64,000 bases of DNA from Planctomycetaceae bacterium (GCA_020638995.1 JACKHM010000003.1:1-64000), one strand, 5' to 3'; shown: positions 42,882 to 51,620, numbered from the stretch's first letter. Notes: generated from the letters alone by a model not told the origin. Numbers and translations: made by a program.

Positions 42882-43712
42882 CTACCCTCTATAGCTGGCC
42901 CTTGATCGCTTTATGCTCTCCACGACACGATCCGGTACACCTTCCTTGGAGAGAAAGAGTTGAAGCGCTATCTGTGCCATCTCTTCCCCAAATCTCGGGC
43001 CGAGCCAGATACGACGGATTGCACTAAGCGGCATTTCAATTTCGACAAAGGGCACAAGTGTTTTTCCTCGCAACCGGAAATCGATACCGTTAGGGAATTT
43101 GTGAGCCAACTCTTCATCGTAGCGCCACACGTTGTCCGCAGACATTTCGGTCGTTCGTAAGACAAGGCGGACTTCTTTCTCGCTCGAAAACGCCGGATTC
43201 TTGCATCGCACAGCATAATCCGATAACTGGAAGTAAGAGTGCGCTATCTTGAGTCGTTCCCCAACCCGTGCAGCAAGCGTTCCCTTCTTGATCGGTGTCA
43301 GAAACGCTTTCAGTATTCTATCCAGACCAGCTTTCTGTTTTGTCTTCGAATAGATCACGTCCAGTTTTTCGATATAGGCCGTGTTAGCTTTGGCGATTTC
43401 CGTGACATCTACTTCGATGGCGACACCTTGCCCGTCGTCGGCATATCCTCGCCACTGACTGAGATCATCCTTCAGCCTAGAAAAGCACCCACAGAAGACA
43501 TGCTGAAATCCTCGCTCTTGCGTCCGGTCAATCAACGGAGCGAATGTGCTCGGGTTTTGGCTTAGCATGATTTCACGGGCAAGATTGAAGCACCACTCGA
43601 CCTCCATAGCGTCGTTCATGAAGAAGATGTTGCTCAAGCGGAATCGCTTCGACTTGACGATCTGAAGTAGAGCCTCGACCGACGTGTAGTGGTAAGCAGG
43701 TTTGTCAGCCAT
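42882..43712 (-). CDS. DUF2971 family protein, copy 2
   Basis: 276 residues with the family pattern: YHYTSVEALLQIVKSKRFRL, then FFMNDAMEVEW, then CFSRLKDDLSQWRGYADDGQGVAIEV, and AIRRIWLGP near the C-terminus. The conserved L-S-Q-W-R-x-Y-x-D-D-G block is intact. It is about as distant from copy 1 (20951) as from copy 3 (43950), so the three are not recent tandem duplicates. The biochemical function of the family is unknown; its members cluster with defence genes. Confidence 0.85.
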   Translation of the reverse strand: MADKPAYHYTSVEALLQIVKSKRFRLSNIFFMNDAMEVEWCFNLAREIMLSQNPSTFAPLIDRTQERGFQHVFCGCFSRLKDDLSQWRGYADDGQGVAIEVDVTEIAKANTAYIEKLDVIYSKTKQKAGLDRILKAFLTPIKKGTLAARVGERLKIAHSYFQLSDYAVRCKNPAFSSEKEVRLVLRTTEMSADNVWRYDEELAHKFPNGIDFRLRGKTLVPFVEIEMPLSAIRRIWLGPRFGEEMAQIALQLFLSKEGVPDRVVESIKRSRASYRG

Positions 43713-43820
43713 CTAATTCCCCAGTTGCACTTTCACGGATCATTGCAAACAACAACGTACGCCTGAGTCTACTGGCCTTTCCACAGTTCGTCCGATGTTT
43801 CTTCGAAGGCCCGATCACGT

Positions 43821-43865
43821 GCCCCTCAAGCTCAGAGAGGTGTCTGCCCCACCTTGAGGCTTTTT
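43821..43865 (+). terminator. Terminator-like hairpin, short form of a repeated element
   Basis: CCTCAAG (43824-43830) pairs with CTTGAGG (43853-43859), followed by CTTTTT. No plus-strand gene ends here. The block CAAGCTCAGAGA...TCTGCCCCACCT recurs at 46695-46721, where it does follow a plus-strand gene. Confidence 0.55.
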
Positions 43866-43949
43866 CGTTGACGGGGATTCATCGTCGAATTGGAGGCTAA
43901 ATCAACCAAATCATGGAAGGAGCGGACTGATAGGCAGATCGTTGGCCCC

Positions 43950-44807
43950 TCATCTATATGACGCATCCGACTTCGTTACGACACCACGCATTCCAAGGTG
44001 CTTTGTAAGAAAGAGCGTAACCGAAGCCTCGCTGAGATGATCGTTGAGCTTGGGTCCCAACATGACCTTCTTGATCGAGTTGAGAGGAAGCGGAATGTAC
44101 GTACATGGAATTAGCGCTCCGTTTCGCTCGTAAAACGTGACTCCTTCGGGAAGAGCCGTTGGATCAAGCAGGCTGTGGTCGTATACCCCTTTATCATTAG
44201 CTCCAGCGTCGTCTTCGGGATGAATGATGAGTCTGATTTCGTCTTCCGACTCGAAACGCAAATTCTTGTAGCCGGGGGCGAGCGATATAAGCCGAGTTGC
44301 AGCCCACCGGCCTCGCATTTCGGCGTCGGATCTAATCTCGTAGTTTTCGATGTCTGCAAGGCAATTGTCCAGAACCTCCTCTGCTTGTCGAGTCGCCGCT
44401 TCCGGTGAGTAATTGATCTTAGACTTCCTGAGTTGACGGTTTTCGTCCATGATTGTTTCGAGATCGAACAGAATAGCGACGCCCTTGGCGTCGTCGGCGT
44501 AGCCACGCCCCTGACTCAAATCATCACGTCTCGTCGAAAAGCAACCACCGTAGATGTGATCGAACTCTCTTCTCCTTAAGAGACGTTCGATCATTGCGTG
44601 GTATGTATTCGGGAACCGTAGCTTGGCTGGATCGACATCGCCTTTGGGCTCTCTCTTGGCAATAACTTCAAACGCCATGTCGATGAGCCACGACACTTCC
44701 TTATAATCGTTCATATAAAGGACGTTACTCAGTCGGAATTTCCGGCTTTCGACAATCGCTTTGAGTGCCCCGACGCTGCAATAGTGCCACGCAAAGTGTT
44801 CGCTCAC
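43950..44807 (-). CDS. DUF2971 family protein, copy 3
   Basis: 285 residues: WHYCSVGALKAIVESRKFRL, then LYMNDYKEVSW, then CFSTRRDDLSQGRGYADDAKGVAILF, and IKKVMLGP. The usual Trp of the LSQWR block is Gly here (LSQGR), which may alter or abolish activity. It sits 237 bp upstream of copy 2 in the same direction, separated by the terminator-like hairpin at 43821. Confidence 0.85.
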   Translation of the reverse strand: MSEHFAWHYCSVGALKAIVESRKFRLSNVLYMNDYKEVSWLIDMAFEVIAKREPKGDVDPAKLRFPNTYHAMIERLLRRREFDHIYGGCFSTRRDDLSQGRGYADDAKGVAILFDLETIMDENRQLRKSKINYSPEAATRQAEEVLDNCLADIENYEIRSDAEMRGRWAATRLISLAPGYKNLRFESEDEIRLIIHPEDDAGANDKGVYDHSLLDPTALPEGVTFYERNGALIPCTYIPLPLNSIKKVMLGPKLNDHLSEASVTLFLTKHLGMRGVVTKSDASYR

Positions 44808-44912
44808 ATGAATGCTCCAGAATTGTCGCTGCTGTGTCGTCGGTCGGCTTCATTTTACGGCTATGCTACGGCAATTCACACCTGCGGGTTGACAAAGCGG
44901 CGACTGTGGTGG

Positions 44913-45887
44913 CTACAGGTCACGTTCGTTCTCCACCCACTCCTTCAACGCTGCTGCAATTCCTTCGTCCCTTCTCTGATTCTGTCGCCGATCAAATTGA
45001 ATGGCTTGATAGAAGAGTATTCCGAACCAGATGCCTCCTCCACTGACGACCCATGCAATCGCTTGCGGCGCTGGCGGCTTCAGCGCCGTCAGGACAAGCG
45101 TGGCTGCCATGCCGATCAGAGCCCAAGTTAGAAGAAACAGCAGGTAGCGACCTCTTCCCGACTGGGCATTGATCCGTGGTGTCGGCATTCCTTCTCGTGG
45201 AGTGCTGAAGTGCATAAAGGCCCAAAGCAACAACGGTGCTACAGGAGCGATCAGCGACCGGTGCAGTTGAAACTTCCATGAAAGAATAATGCCAACGATA
45301 GTAAAAACCAGCGTTGTCGGGATGAAATACCACGCCCACCTCTTTCGAGTAAGAACAAGCCACGTTGGATCAGGTGGTTCGAGATGCCGTGTTTCGAGCT
45401 TGCGAAGCGGAACGGCAACCTCGTAGCAGAATTTGCCCCATCCTTCTTGGCGATCCTCGGGGACGATTCGCTGTAAGTGCCGAACCAGCCACAATCGGTC
45501 GTGTGGCTCGAAATTATCAAGGGGGATCGTCATTCTGAAAGTCGGCGTGAGTAGCCGAACCTTTCTGCCTATCGCTCGCCATTGGAGAATCTGAATGTCG
45601 TCGGTGGAGACGGCCTTAGTTCTTGCAACACCATGCTGAACAATTCGGTCATCAGAGACGGTAAGACGCTCACGCAAGTAGGCCCAAAGCAGCCAAATCG
45701 AGAGACACGACATTCCGCCCCAGACCACACCGATCAACACCACCAGACAGATAGTAGGCATCCCGCCGTTTGCTGGCGGGTCCATCAAGATGCCCCAGAC
45801 CGATCCAACTCCCATGGTCGGACAGAAGCAGAGACCGACAATCGCAGTTGTGCGAAGCCCCTTTCGTAAGCGAAGCGTTCGTTCCAT
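44913..45887 (-). CDS. Membrane protein with a PH-like region, unknown
   Basis: 324 residues. Hydrophobic helices are at about 14-34 and 43-66, then a soluble stretch (residues 72-165; RLTVSDDRIVQHGV then TDDIQILQWRAIGRKVRLLT), which resembles bacterial PH-like (YdbT/YdbS-type) beta domains. Four more helices lie in the C-terminal half (around 185-205, 215-230, 250-270, 280-300). A membrane sensor or scaffold is possible. It is divergent from the methyltransferase gene at 46004. Confidence 0.65.
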   Translation of the reverse strand: MERTLRLRKGLRTTAIVGLCFCPTMGVGSVWGILMDPPANGGMPTICLVVLIGVVWGGMSCLSIWLLWAYLRERLTVSDDRIVQHGVARTKAVSTDDIQILQWRAIGRKVRLLTPTFRMTIPLDNFEPHDRLWLVRHLQRIVPEDRQEGWGKFCYEVAVPLRKLETRHLEPPDPTWLVLTRKRWAWYFIPTTLVFTIVGIILSWKFQLHRSLIAPVAPLLLWAFMHFSTPREGMPTPRINAQSGRGRYLLFLLTWALIGMAATLVLTALKPPAPQAIAWVVSGGGIWFGILFYQAIQFDRRQNQRRDEGIAAALKEWVENERDL

Positions 45888-46003
45888 TTTTTCACTGCTC
45901 TGTCGTCATTAGAATTGACGCACTGCATGTATTCGCCGGAGGTGGAACAATCTCGGCTACGATGTTGAGCAACTCCTTCGTTTGTCAGCACAGGCGTTAA
46001 CTC

Positions 46004-46618
46004 GTGGGCTTCTACTCTAGGACAATCTTTCCGTGGCTATGTGACCTTGCGCTCGACAAACCGTTCGTCGCCAAGCATCGCCGGGAACTCTTGTCGGAAG
46101 TCAGCGGCGAGATACTGGAGATCGGCTTTGGGACCGGGCTAAACTTGTCATGCTACCCGGAGGAAGTCCACAAGATCACCGTTGTTGATCCGAACGCCGG
46201 GATGCACCGGAGAGCGCAAAGACGGCTTCGACAGAGCGACATCGAGGTGGACAAGCGGATTCTCAGTAGCGAAGAGTTGCCGTTCGAGGAAGCTACTTTC
46301 GATTGTGTCGTCAGCACGTTTACCTTGTGCAGCATTCGACAAGTTGAACGTGCGTTGGAGGAAGTGTTCCGTGTCTTGAAACCAGAAGGGCGGTTTCTCG
46401 TTCTTGAGCATGGTCTCAGCAACAATTCCGAGGTGCAGAAGTGGCAGCGGTGGTTGAACGGACCCCAGCAACTCTTTGGCGACCACTGCCAACTGGTACG
46501 AAACATCCGGGAACTGGTAGCAAAGCAGCCGTTTCGATCAGTCGAACTGGACGAGTTTTACTTGGAGAAAACGCCGAAGACACACGGGTACATCTACCGG
46601 GGAGTGGCGATCAAGTAG
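46004..46618 (+). CDS. Class I SAM-dependent methyltransferase (METTL7/UbiE-like)
   Basis: The gene starts with GTG at 46004. 204 residues with the Rossmann methyltransferase motifs ILEIGFGTGLNL (motif I), KITVVDPNAG (acidic loop), FDCVVSTFTLCSI (motif II/III) and VLKPEGRFLVLEHG (post-III). The spacing and LEHG motif fit small-molecule or lipid methyltransferases of the METTL7/UbiE type. The substrate is unknown. A double terminator follows at 46688. Confidence 0.85.
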   Translation: MGFYSRTIFPWLCDLALDKPFVAKHRRELLSEVSGEILEIGFGTGLNLSCYPEEVHKITVVDPNAGMHRRAQRRLRQSDIEVDKRILSSEELPFEEATFDCVVSTFTLCSIRQVERALEEVFRVLKPEGRFLVLEHGLSNNSEVQKWQRWLNGPQQLFGDHCQLVRNIRELVAKQPFRSVELDEFYLEKTPKTHGYIYRGVAIK

Positions 46619-46687
46619 CGGTGAGATTGCTTTGTCGGCAGGTAGTTGATTTCACGATTGCCTCTGTTACATTGAATCGGTAACAAC

Positions 46688-46768
46688 AGCCCTTCAAGCT
46701 CAGAGATGTTTCTGCCCCACCTCCTGAGCTTTTTGCCCCGAGGTCACTGCCCCGCCTTGGGGCTTTTT
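46688..46768 (+). terminator. Double terminator, long form of the repeated hairpin element
   Basis: The first hairpin is AGCTCAG (46698-46704) with CTGAGCT (46724-46730) and a T run. The second is CCCCGAGG (46736-46743) with CCTTGGGG (46755-46762) and TTTTT. It follows the methyltransferase gene. Its outer parts match 43828-43874, which looks like the same element with about 33 bp deleted. Confidence 0.7.
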
Positions 46769-46822
46769 CGTTGACCGAAACAAGAACAGCCCTCCAGATC
46801 GTACTGATGAGGAGGGCTGTCG

Positions 46823-47629
46823 TCAGTCCAAGAAGTCCACGTTTCGCATGGCTCGTGACTGGTTCTCGGTGTTCATCACCACCTGATGCCAGCCGTGGAG
46901 CATGATCGTGGCATGGTCAAGGTGGCGGATACGTCCTCGGACATAAACACCGAGATTGCGCCGCATCGTCTGCCAGCCCCAGTTCTTGGCGTTCCGGTTG
47001 CTTGACAGAATCTTCTTGTACTCCGTCGCCGTCACGCCGTTTGGGTGACGGTTGCAAACGTAGACGGTCTCGCCACCGGTGCGGTAACAGAACTCGGCCC
47101 AGTGCGGCTTTCCACCGTTGCCACGACGAAGTGGTTCGTTCGTCAGAACCAGCGATGCGTCTACCGCCATGTCGGCAACTGGCAAGAAGAACCACTCGCC
47201 CTGACGAACGAAGGCCGCATTTTTGCGCCGGTTGCGTGCTTTACCGGAAACCTTCCGTCGAGCCACGGCACTCTGAACTTCCTGCGGCTGCAACGCTTCC
47301 TTGGCCTGTCGAACGGTTCCGACTGGTGCCGACTCGGGAATCCCGGCGACGAACCAATGGCGCTCATCGTGGCCGCAGAGGTACTTGTTCTTGTTGCCGT
47401 CCTCACGAACAAGCAACAGCAAGTGACGGTCGGCAGGCTGAACGTCGAGCACTTCGACTTCGGGATCGGCTCCGGCCTGCGGCGTGATTTCAAAGAACTC
47501 ACCCCGACGATCCGTACCGATGTCGAGCGACAGCAGACCGGAAGTCCGCATACGTCGAGCGGGACGCTCCACGACCTTCAGTCGAGCGCCCATGCGTTCA
47601 AACTTGTTGTTGAGTAAGGAAGTATCCAT
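46823..47629 (-). CDS. Uncharacterised protein, 268 residues
   Basis: The start is set at the ATG 47629-47627; the frame stays open for another 160 codons upstream, but that part runs across the acetyltransferase gene in another frame and is not protein-like. The protein begins MDTSLLNNKFERMGARLKV and contains DRRGEFFEI, HWFVAGIPESAPVGTVRQAKEAL, GEWFFLP, and HWAEFCYRTGGETVYV. This looks like a conserved family of planctomycete and mobile-element proteins of unknown function. Paired aromatic and basic residues suggest an enzyme or nucleic-acid-binding protein, but nothing firm can be said. Confidence 0.7.
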   Translation of the reverse strand: MDTSLLNNKFERMGARLKVVERPARRMRTSGLLSLDIGTDRRGEFFEITPQAGADPEVEVLDVQPADRHLLLLVREDGNKNKYLCGHDERHWFVAGIPESAPVGTVRQAKEALQPQEVQSAVARRKVSGKARNRRKNAAFVRQGEWFFLPVADMAVDASLVLTNEPLRRGNGGKPHWAEFCYRTGGETVYVCNRHPNGVTATEYKKILSSNRNAKNWGWQTMRRNLGVYVRGRIRHLDHATIMLHGWHQVVMNTENQSRAMRNVDFLD

Positions 47630-47672
47630 ACCCAGCAAGACACAGGCTTGATGGCAAGGTTCGCATTGGACT

Positions 47673-48185
47673 TCACTCGAAGACCCCGAACGGCGGCGGA
47701 TACTCAACTCGTCCTTCGATGCCGTCCAATGCACCAACTTCAAATTCCATCGCCATCCACGCTTAACCATCGCCGAACGGGTTCTCCAATGACCGGGCGA
47801 GTTCGGCAGAGAATCCGAATCGTGGATAGAAGTCAGGATGGCCGAGCACAACGACCATCTTGAAGCCTTGATCTCGACATGCTTCCAGTCCGGCCTCCAC
47901 CAACCGACTCCCGATACCTTGCCGCTGACGACTTGGCAGTACAGCCATCGGGGCCAACGACAGCGCTTCGACCGTTCCAACTTTTGTAATGATCGCCACT
48001 CGGCTGAACAGTATGTGGCCAACGATCTCGTCGTCAATCTCGGCAACGAGCGAGACTTCGACATAGCCGCCGTCACGCAAAGCATCGACAAGGTTGGCCT
48101 CGGCATCGGATTCAAACGCAGACCGATTCACAGTCCAAATGGCTTGACGATCTTCGGGAGTTTCGTGACGAATCTTGACGTTCAT
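47673..48185 (-). pseudogene. GNAT acetyltransferase (YhbS-like) with an internal stop codon
   Basis: The ATG at 48185-48183 opens a GNAT protein with IVGHILFSRV, then LAPMAVLPSRQRQGIGSRLVE (acetyl-CoA-binding motif A) and VVVLGHPDFYPRFGFS, which is diagnostic of the YhbS family. A TAA at 47765-47763 stops it at residue 140, after NPFGDG. The same frame continues past the stop with WMAMEFE...VEYPPPFG, the normal C-terminal strand of this family, to a TGA at 47673. One base change (GAA to TAA) would explain this. The shortened protein lacks its last strand and is probably impaired. Confidence 0.75.
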
Positions 48186-48199
48186 GAGGCAGAAGCCTT

Positions 48200-48595
48200 T
48201 TATCGGTTCATCCACGTGATCGAAAGTTGCAGGACGGTCGCAATCGACACCCAGACGAAGTAGGGCACTTGTGCCACGGCGACCCATTTGTAGTGCTTCC
48301 AGACGGCAAACATCATCCAGATGATCGTGCCCCAGACAATCAGGATGTCCACCGCCGCCAGCGGCAGGTTCCGCATTCCGAACTGGATGGGCGTGAAGAT
48401 CACGTTCGCCACGAGGTTGATGGCGAACGGCAGAGCGACCAGCCAAGGCAACTTCTTGCGAATCGCCTGCACGAAGACGAAGCTGAACGTGAGGATGATG
48501 ATCGGGTAGAGAATCTGCCAGATCAGGCCGATGGTCGCTGGCGCTGGCGTCCAGCTTGGTTTCCAAAGGCTGTCGTACCATTCCATCCAAGTCAT
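48200..48595 (-). CDS. TspO/MBR family membrane protein
   Basis: 131 residues with five hydrophobic helices. Family-typical features are the N-terminal KPSWTPAP, FAINLVANVIFTPIQFGMRNL in the middle, and PYFVWVSIATVLQLSI at the C-terminus. TspO proteins bind porphyrins and other tetrapyrroles and act in stress signalling or porphyrin handling. It is slightly shorter than the usual 150-160 residues. It lies 14 bp upstream of the acetyltransferase gene on the same strand. Confidence 0.85.
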   Translation of the reverse strand: MTWMEWYDSLWKPSWTPAPATIGLIWQILYPIIILTFSFVFVQAIRKKLPWLVALPFAINLVANVIFTPIQFGMRNLPLAAVDILIVWGTIIWMMFAVWKHYKWVAVAQVPYFVWVSIATVLQLSITWMNR

Positions 48596-48609
48596 GCTAA
48601 TTCAAGAAT

Positions 48610-49353
48610 TCAACGAGGTTGGGCTTCGTCTTCGAATCGCCTCTTGGCCACCGCATCCATCTGCTTCAGGACCGCTGTGAAGTCACGATACGTTCCTTGG
48701 ACGATGTTGGTCGTGTTGCCCTTGCGAATTCGCACGAAACCTCCTGTTGAAACGTCTTCACCGACTTCAAGTTTCCCACCGGCACGCAAGAATGCTGCAA
48801 GGTGCGGGTAGCCTACCTCGTCCGGTAGCTGGTCCTCGGCTCTGACAATCTGCACCTTGACCTCTTTGATGGGCATCAGTTGATTGAACCGCTCCCGTGG
48901 ATTTCCATAGTCCAACGCCGACATTGGAATGTCGTTAAGCCGGAAGCCAACATCGTGCGGCGACACGTCGTCCTCTGTAAGCCAGTACGTCGCATGTTTG
49001 ACCAGATCGTTCAACGATCCTGTCACCGAACGATTCAGTGCCTTGGCAAAGCTATAAGTACCGGTCAACGGGGCTATGAACTGTTGATAAACGAACGCCT
49101 GCCCGTCGTTTTCCATGAATTCACGGATCGTGCTCAACGTCCGCTCAATGAACTGGCTGTCGTCGGTGATCCCCGCTCCGTACATGACGCACGAGTAAAG
49201 CGAAGTCGTGTTGGACATAATGATGTACTGCGTCCGGTCAGCCGTGAACAAGTGGCAGGACCAGTCGGCATACGGATTCTCATCCAATGGCATCTCAGAG
49301 AGCTTGCCTGCTTTGATCTTATTGGCGAGTTTCTGGGACAGGCGAAGAATCAT
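48610..49353 (-). CDS. DUF6933-like protein with extra C-terminal region
   Basis: 247 residues. The first 150 match the DUF6933 pattern: ILRLSQKLANKIK, then LDENPYADWSCHLFTADRTQYIIMSNTTSLYS, then GITDDSQFIERTL. The last 80 residues (YGNPRERFNQLMPIKEVKV, then GGFVRIRKGNTTNIVQGTY) are a separate beta-rich unit that I do not recognise. It overlaps the preceding SGNH gene by four bases (ATGA), so the two are translationally coupled. The function is unknown. Confidence 0.7.
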   Translation of the reverse strand: MILRLSQKLANKIKAGKLSEMPLDENPYADWSCHLFTADRTQYIIMSNTTSLYSCVMYGAGITDDSQFIERTLSTIREFMENDGQAFVYQQFIAPLTGTYSFAKALNRSVTGSLNDLVKHATYWLTEDDVSPHDVGFRLNDIPMSALDYGNPRERFNQLMPIKEVKVQIVRAEDQLPDEVGYPHLAAFLRAGGKLEVGEDVSTGGFVRIRKGNTTNIVQGTYRDFTAVLKQMDAVAKRRFEDEAQPR

Positions 49354-50036
49354 TCGGAGTGTGATCCTGTTACGGTCAGGAACTTAGCCACTACTTCTGC
49401 AACCTGCTTTCCCTGAGCCTCTTTGCCCGTTCCGTTGAAGTGCGTGCCGTCGCCGGAATACCAGTCAGGATGATTCTCCACGAGGCCGAACAGATCATCG
49501 GTGGAGATTCCACGCCCTTTCATGATCTCGGCAGCGATTCGATTCCTGACTTTGACTCGCTCAGTTCGTTCGCCGAATTGGTTCAAGTCACTCGGAAGAC
49601 GTACTGGCGTTGTCGTGGCCCAGATTAGCTTGGCATCGCCTGCCTGCTTTCTGATTGCATCTACTGCTTGTACGAGACCATCTCGATATTGGTCCTCCGT
49701 GTAACCCCAGCCGTGTAGGCCATTGTTGAAGTGAATGACGGCGAACCGGTAGTGCTTCAGCAGCAGTTGCACCTCGTCAATGAAAGACGGGTCGGAAACG
49801 CACTTGGAAGTCGTGAGACGAGCACAGTACCCCTTGCCAGCCAGATGCTTTTCAACTTCGCCGAAGTAGCCTCTCGTGATCGAATCGCCGATCAGCAGGA
49901 CTCGTGGCAAGTCGTTTTTGTCAGCGTCAGTGACCCAGATGTCTGCCCATTCAATCCGTTCTCGGATCGGTTCTTCGGCGGAGACGAACTGGGCCGTCAT
50001 GAGTAGGGGAAGGAGGACGCTGAGAAGTCGTTTCAT
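49350..50036 (-). CDS. Secreted SGNH/GDSL hydrolase
   Basis: 228 residues with a signal peptide (ending near VSA). The catalytic blocks are VLLIGDSITRGY (block I Ser), FNNGLHGWGY (block III Asn) and DGTHFNGTGKEAQGK (block V Asp and His). The family includes carbohydrate acetylesterases and lipases. In planctomycetes such proteins often deacetylate polysaccharides. It is the first gene of a two-gene coupled unit with the DUF6933-like gene. Confidence 0.85.
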   Translation of the reverse strand: MKRLLSVLLPLLMTAQFVSAEEPIRERIEWADIWVTDADKNDLPRVLLIGDSITRGYFGEVEKHLAGKGYCARLTTSKCVSDPSFIDEVQLLLKHYRFAVIHFNNGLHGWGYTEDQYRDGLVQAVDAIRKQAGDAKLIWATTTPVRLPSDLNQFGERTERVKVRNRIAAEIMKGRGISTDDLFGLVENHPDWYSGDGTHFNGTGKEAQGKQVAEVVAKFLTVTGSHSE

Positions 50037-50072
50037 GGATATTGTCCTTTGGGAATTCAGGTGGCGTGCTCA

Positions 50073-50504
50073 TCAGAGGTATGCGCTTGTCTCGTCGGCG
50101 AACTGAACAATAAGCCAAACCACAACCGCCAAGAAGACCCCGGTGAAGATCATCCAGCTTGCGGTACGCCCTCTCACGTCAGCCCATACGAAGAGGCCAC
50201 AAATGGCGGCGACCGCAGCCACTAAGGCGGCGTCAAGGATGAACGGAATGAGGCCGTTGCTTGAATACACGAAGTACATTTCCGTGCTCAGCGGAATCGG
50301 TGGGATGTACGCCCCGTCGTTGACTTGGTGTGGATGATCTGATCGCCAAAGCTCCGCACGAAAGCACGCAGGCCAGCCGAAATACCGTTCAACCTCCATT
50401 CCCGGCTGGCGATCATGTCGCCCACCGTAACCCGGCATCCACGAGCAACCGTTGACAAGAATGAAAGAGAAGAGCGCCCAAGCGAGAATCGTCTTCAACC
50501 GCAT
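50073..50504 (-). CDS. Membrane protein, unknown
   Basis: The ATG at 50504-50502 is preferred over a GTG 30 codons upstream because it follows a GGA-rich stretch and begins a membrane segment directly (MRLKTILAWALFSFILVNGCSW). About 143 residues with one N-terminal helix, a soluble middle with CFRAELWRSDHPHQ, and two C-terminal helices (ILDAALVAAVAAICGLF, then MIFTGVFLAVVVWLIVQ). The VNGCSW stretch could be a lipobox-like site. No family is recognised. Confidence 0.55.
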   Translation of the reverse strand: MRLKTILAWALFSFILVNGCSWMPGYGGRHDRQPGMEVERYFGWPACFRAELWRSDHPHQVNDGAYIPPIPLSTEMYFVYSSNGLIPFILDAALVAAVAAICGLFVWADVRGRTASWMIFTGVFLAVVVWLIVQFADETSAYL

Positions 50505-50590
50505 TTGGAGTTCCGACGACACCACGGCATACTTCCTCGGGCTCAACTTCCACCATTCTTGGCCGAGTGACAAAATACGCTGAAGAGCTT

Positions 50591-51085
50591 TCACTTCTGA
50601 AGTATCACCAACGCTGCAACGACGACAATCGCAATCAGGACGACGAACGAAATCATCACGACGCCGCTACATCCGCCACCTTGAACGGCGATCCCATGAC
50701 GCTCGGCCAACGCCTCAACTGCTTGCTTGGAATCATAAAGCGTTGCACCAGTCTGGTCTCGATAGAGCTTTACCGCCTTGATCTTCTCGCCTCGGCCCAG
50801 CAGTCGCAACAATTGCGAATCCAGATCGGCATCGGGCTGAGACGGGCTCGGCAGGCTGGCACCACGCTGTAACGATTCGACGGCATCCTTGGCGTCTTTC
50901 AGACCACACCCAAAGTGATCTTTGTACACCTTTACGGCTTCGATCTTCTTGCCTTTATCCAGCAGCGACCGAACTTCTCGTTCGAGTTCGGCGGTTGTTG
51001 TCGAGTCAGGAATCGACGCACCACAAGATCGGCACAATGTCGTGCCGGGAGAAGTCGTGTAATTGCAGGACGGGCAAACAGGCAT
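50591..51085 (-). CDS. Zinc-ribbon membrane protein with two L7/L12-CTD-like repeats
   Basis: 164 residues. The N-terminus is a zinc ribbon (CPSCN...CRSCG). Next come two copies of a helical repeat, each like the C-terminal domain of ribosomal protein L7/L12: LLDKGKKIEAVKVYKD-x5-LKDAKDAVE (residues 41-70), and LLGRGEKIKAVKLYRD-x5-LYDSKQAVE (about 93-125). The C-terminal 25 residues are a membrane anchor. L7/L12-like domains outside the ribosome are seen in a few scaffold proteins. The topology suggests a membrane-tethered protein with the zinc ribbon inside the cell. No function can be assigned. Confidence 0.75.
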   Translation of the reverse strand: MPVCPSCNYTTSPGTTLCRSCGASIPDSTTTAELEREVRSLLDKGKKIEAVKVYKDHFGCGLKDAKDAVESLQRGASLPSPSQPDADLDSQLLRLLGRGEKIKAVKLYRDQTGATLYDSKQAVEALAERHGIAVQGGGCSGVVMISFVVLIAIVVVAALVILQK

Positions 51086-51129
51086 GGACGCATCTTACCG
51101 GTGGGGATTAGTTCAGATTAGAGGTCGGT

Positions 51130-51534
51130 CTACTCCAACAACCACTGTCTCGCCCGCTCGACCAATAGCAGGTCTCGTGTGCATTGCCGAATGTCTTCCT
51201 TCCTCATGTCTTCGATTTCTTCGGCGTCGAACTCGATCTCTTCTTTCCCGAGGATCGGATGGTCTCTCGGCTCAAACAACTCAGGATTGAACGGCTCGGT
51301 CTCCCGTGCTGTTTCGAGATATTGAGCCAGTTGCCAGCGCTCGAAAATCGTCTTGATCTTGGCGACGAAGGCGGGGATTTCGGCTCGAAAGTCGGCGTCG
51401 GTTTCAGCAGCTTCAAGAAAGTTTAGGAACTTCTCACCGACGAGATAGTCGAGGGCCTTCTGAGTACCGAAGTCATCTTCGATGCCTTCAGCGGCTTCGC
51501 ACTGCTCGACCCAGATTTTGTGTGGTTCAGTCAT
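51130..51534 (-). CDS. Hypothetical acidic helical protein
   Basis: 134 residues, strongly acidic and helical (EQCEAAEGIEDDFGTQKALDYLVGEKFLNFL, in two overlapping helices). It ends with a basic-hydrophobic segment TRDLLLVERARQWLL. It has no cysteine pair, no signal peptide and no recognised family. An anti-toxin or regulatory adapter would fit the size and charge, but no partner is visible. Confidence 0.5.
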   Translation of the reverse strand: MTEPHKIWVEQCEAAEGIEDDFGTQKALDYLVGEKFLNFLEAAETDADFRAEIPAFVAKIKTIFERWQLAQYLETARETEPFNPELFEPRDHPILGKEEIEFDAEEIEDMRKEDIRQCTRDLLLVERARQWLLE

Positions 51535-51620
51535 TGATTTCCCGACGTAGGCATACCTTCCTCGTGCTGTTTTTCACACAGGGATGGTTTTCCGTCCGTT
51601 GAAGTGTCGCTATAGCATTA

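Noticed and set aside
47630..48115. 160-residue N-terminal extension of the 46823-47629 protein
   Set aside because: The extension is the acetyltransferase gene read in another frame and has no protein-like composition.
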